Below are positions 63,471 through 64,000 of a stretch of 64,000 nt of DNA, in pieces. The stretch's first letter is position 1. Every line of letters begins with the position of its first letter. The notes below the pieces were generated by a model. That model ran no database searches. It was not told the origin of the DNA and was given only the letters and a program-made list of their open reading frames with translations. A program made the position numbers and the translations under genes. The DNA is taken from assembly GCA_934047225.1 (NCBI GenBank), contig CAKOHE010000008.1, positions 930,001 through 994,000 on the forward strand, in the 5' to 3' direction. The DNA is from Ypsolopha sequella. Lineage: Eukaryota; Arthropoda; Insecta; Lepidoptera; Ypsolophidae.

Positions 63471-64000
63471 GTCTACTCTGTCCACAATCATTGTCAGAAT
63501 AACATTGGAACTGGCCCATATAATTAATAAAAGGGCAGTCTACTCTGTCCACAATCATTGTCAGAACAACATTGGAACTGGCCCATATAATTAATAAAAG
63601 GGCAGTCTCCTCTGTCCCCAAACATTGTCAGAATAACATTGGAACTGGCCCATATAATTAATAAAAGGGCAGTCTACTCTGTCCACAATCATTGTCAGAA
63701 TAACATTGGAACTGGCCCATATAATTAATAAAAGGGCAGTCTATTCTGTCCCCAATCATTGTCAGAATAACATTGGAACTGGCCCATATAATTAATAAAA
63801 GGGCAGTCTATTCTGTCCCCAATCATTGTCAGAATAACATTGGAACTGGCCCATATAATTAATAAAAGGGCAGTCTATTCTGTCCACAATCATTGTCAGA
63901 ATAACATTGGAACTGGCCCATATAATTAATAAAAAGGGCAGTCTATTCTGTCCCCAATCATTGTCAGAATAACATTGGAACTGGCCCATATAATTAATAA
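63471..64000. repeat. Copy of the 52.75-53.28 kb segment at the right window edge
   Basis: GAACAACATTGG at 63564, CCCCAAACATTGTCAG near 63616 and the 68-bp unit at 63931 repeat the order at 52750-53279 (offset 10721). One feature is missing: the TATAAAAAGG variant at 52871 reads TAATAAAAGG here. It is cut by the window end. Confidence 0.8.

Larger units (their letters stand above)
29277..64000. repeat. 67-bp satellite array, segment 4 (right of LINE copy 3, to the window edge)
   Basis: About 518 monomers with no non-satellite insertion that I can find. To about 39.0 kb it is the right flank of block 3. The part 39.0-39.8 kb repeats 36.4-37.2 kb. The part 39.8-43.9 kb is a mix including a unit duplicated later at 61-63.5 kb. 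The part 43.9-59.4 kb has its own higher-order pattern. The part 59.4-63.5 kb repeats 37.9-42.3 kb. Length variants are rare: 68-bp units near 52271, 52405, 53211, 57433 and 63931, and one short unit near 58165 (ATAATGATAAAAGG). The array runs off the right edge. Confidence 0.96.

Noticed and set aside
1..64000. CRISPR array
   Set aside because: The repeats are directly adjacent with no unique spacers, the unit is 67 bp throughout, and there are no cas genes; the LINE indicates a eukaryote.

Overview
The window is a eukaryotic satellite-DNA array. Apart from three copies of one retrotransposon fragment, every part I read is a tandem repeat of a 67-bp monomer, head to tail and always in the same orientation, with roughly 900 monomers in all. 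I see no host gene, tRNA, rRNA, operon or prokaryotic feature. The retrotransposon fragment encodes the C-terminal part of a non-LTR reverse transcriptase of the Jockey/CR1 type common in insects, so an insect or other arthropod is the best guess. Species and chromosomal position cannot be read from the sequence. Heterochromatin (pericentromeric, subtelomeric or an interstitial block) is an inference from the repeat structure.

Monomer: taking position 1 as the C of CAGAATAACATTGG, the common unit is about 63% A+T and has no CpG. It carries AATAAA at 32-37, an imperfect dyad at 16-45 (ACTG(G)CCC against GGGCAGT around an AT-only loop), and in many copies an 11-bp palindrome at 57-67 (ACAATCATTGT). 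Two main classes alternate. Class A reads CTATTCTGTCCCC at 46-58 and class B reads CTACTCTGTCCAC. Rarer signatures are CCTC, CCTA, TTCAC, TAATCTG, TATACTG and TTCTCTG. Clustered 66-bp and isolated 68-bp monomers also occur.

Layout. (I) About 1-43.9 kb is a large higher-order structure: three long near-identical blocks (1 to about 12.1 kb; 13.0-25.3 kb; 25.3 to about 39.0 kb), each with one copy of the same 5'-truncated LINE (5784-7070, 17790-19076, 27990-29276). Copy 2 is offset from copy 1 by 13011 bp left of the LINE and 12006 bp at and right of it. Copy 3 is offset from copy 2 by 10200 bp. Nested inside are tandem duplications of 15, 38-39 and 52 monomers. (II) About 43.9-59.4 kb is LINE-free and has another pattern, including a 41-monomer (2747-bp) tandem duplication and smaller dispersed duplications. 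(III) About 59.4-63.5 kb returns to a block from region I, displaced 21510 bp and then 21175 bp. The last 0.5 kb matches 52.75-53.28 kb.

The three LINE copies share the same 5' truncation, the same 3' tail, the same 7-bp flanking repeat and the same insertion point in the monomer. By eye I found one base difference between copies 1 and 2 and none between 1 and 3. This says one insertion into one monomer, later copied with more than 10 kb of flanking satellite by unequal exchange or a similar process. No gene network operates here; the interest lies in the hierarchy of the repeat, its amplification history, and possible structural elements in the monomer and the LINE 3' end.
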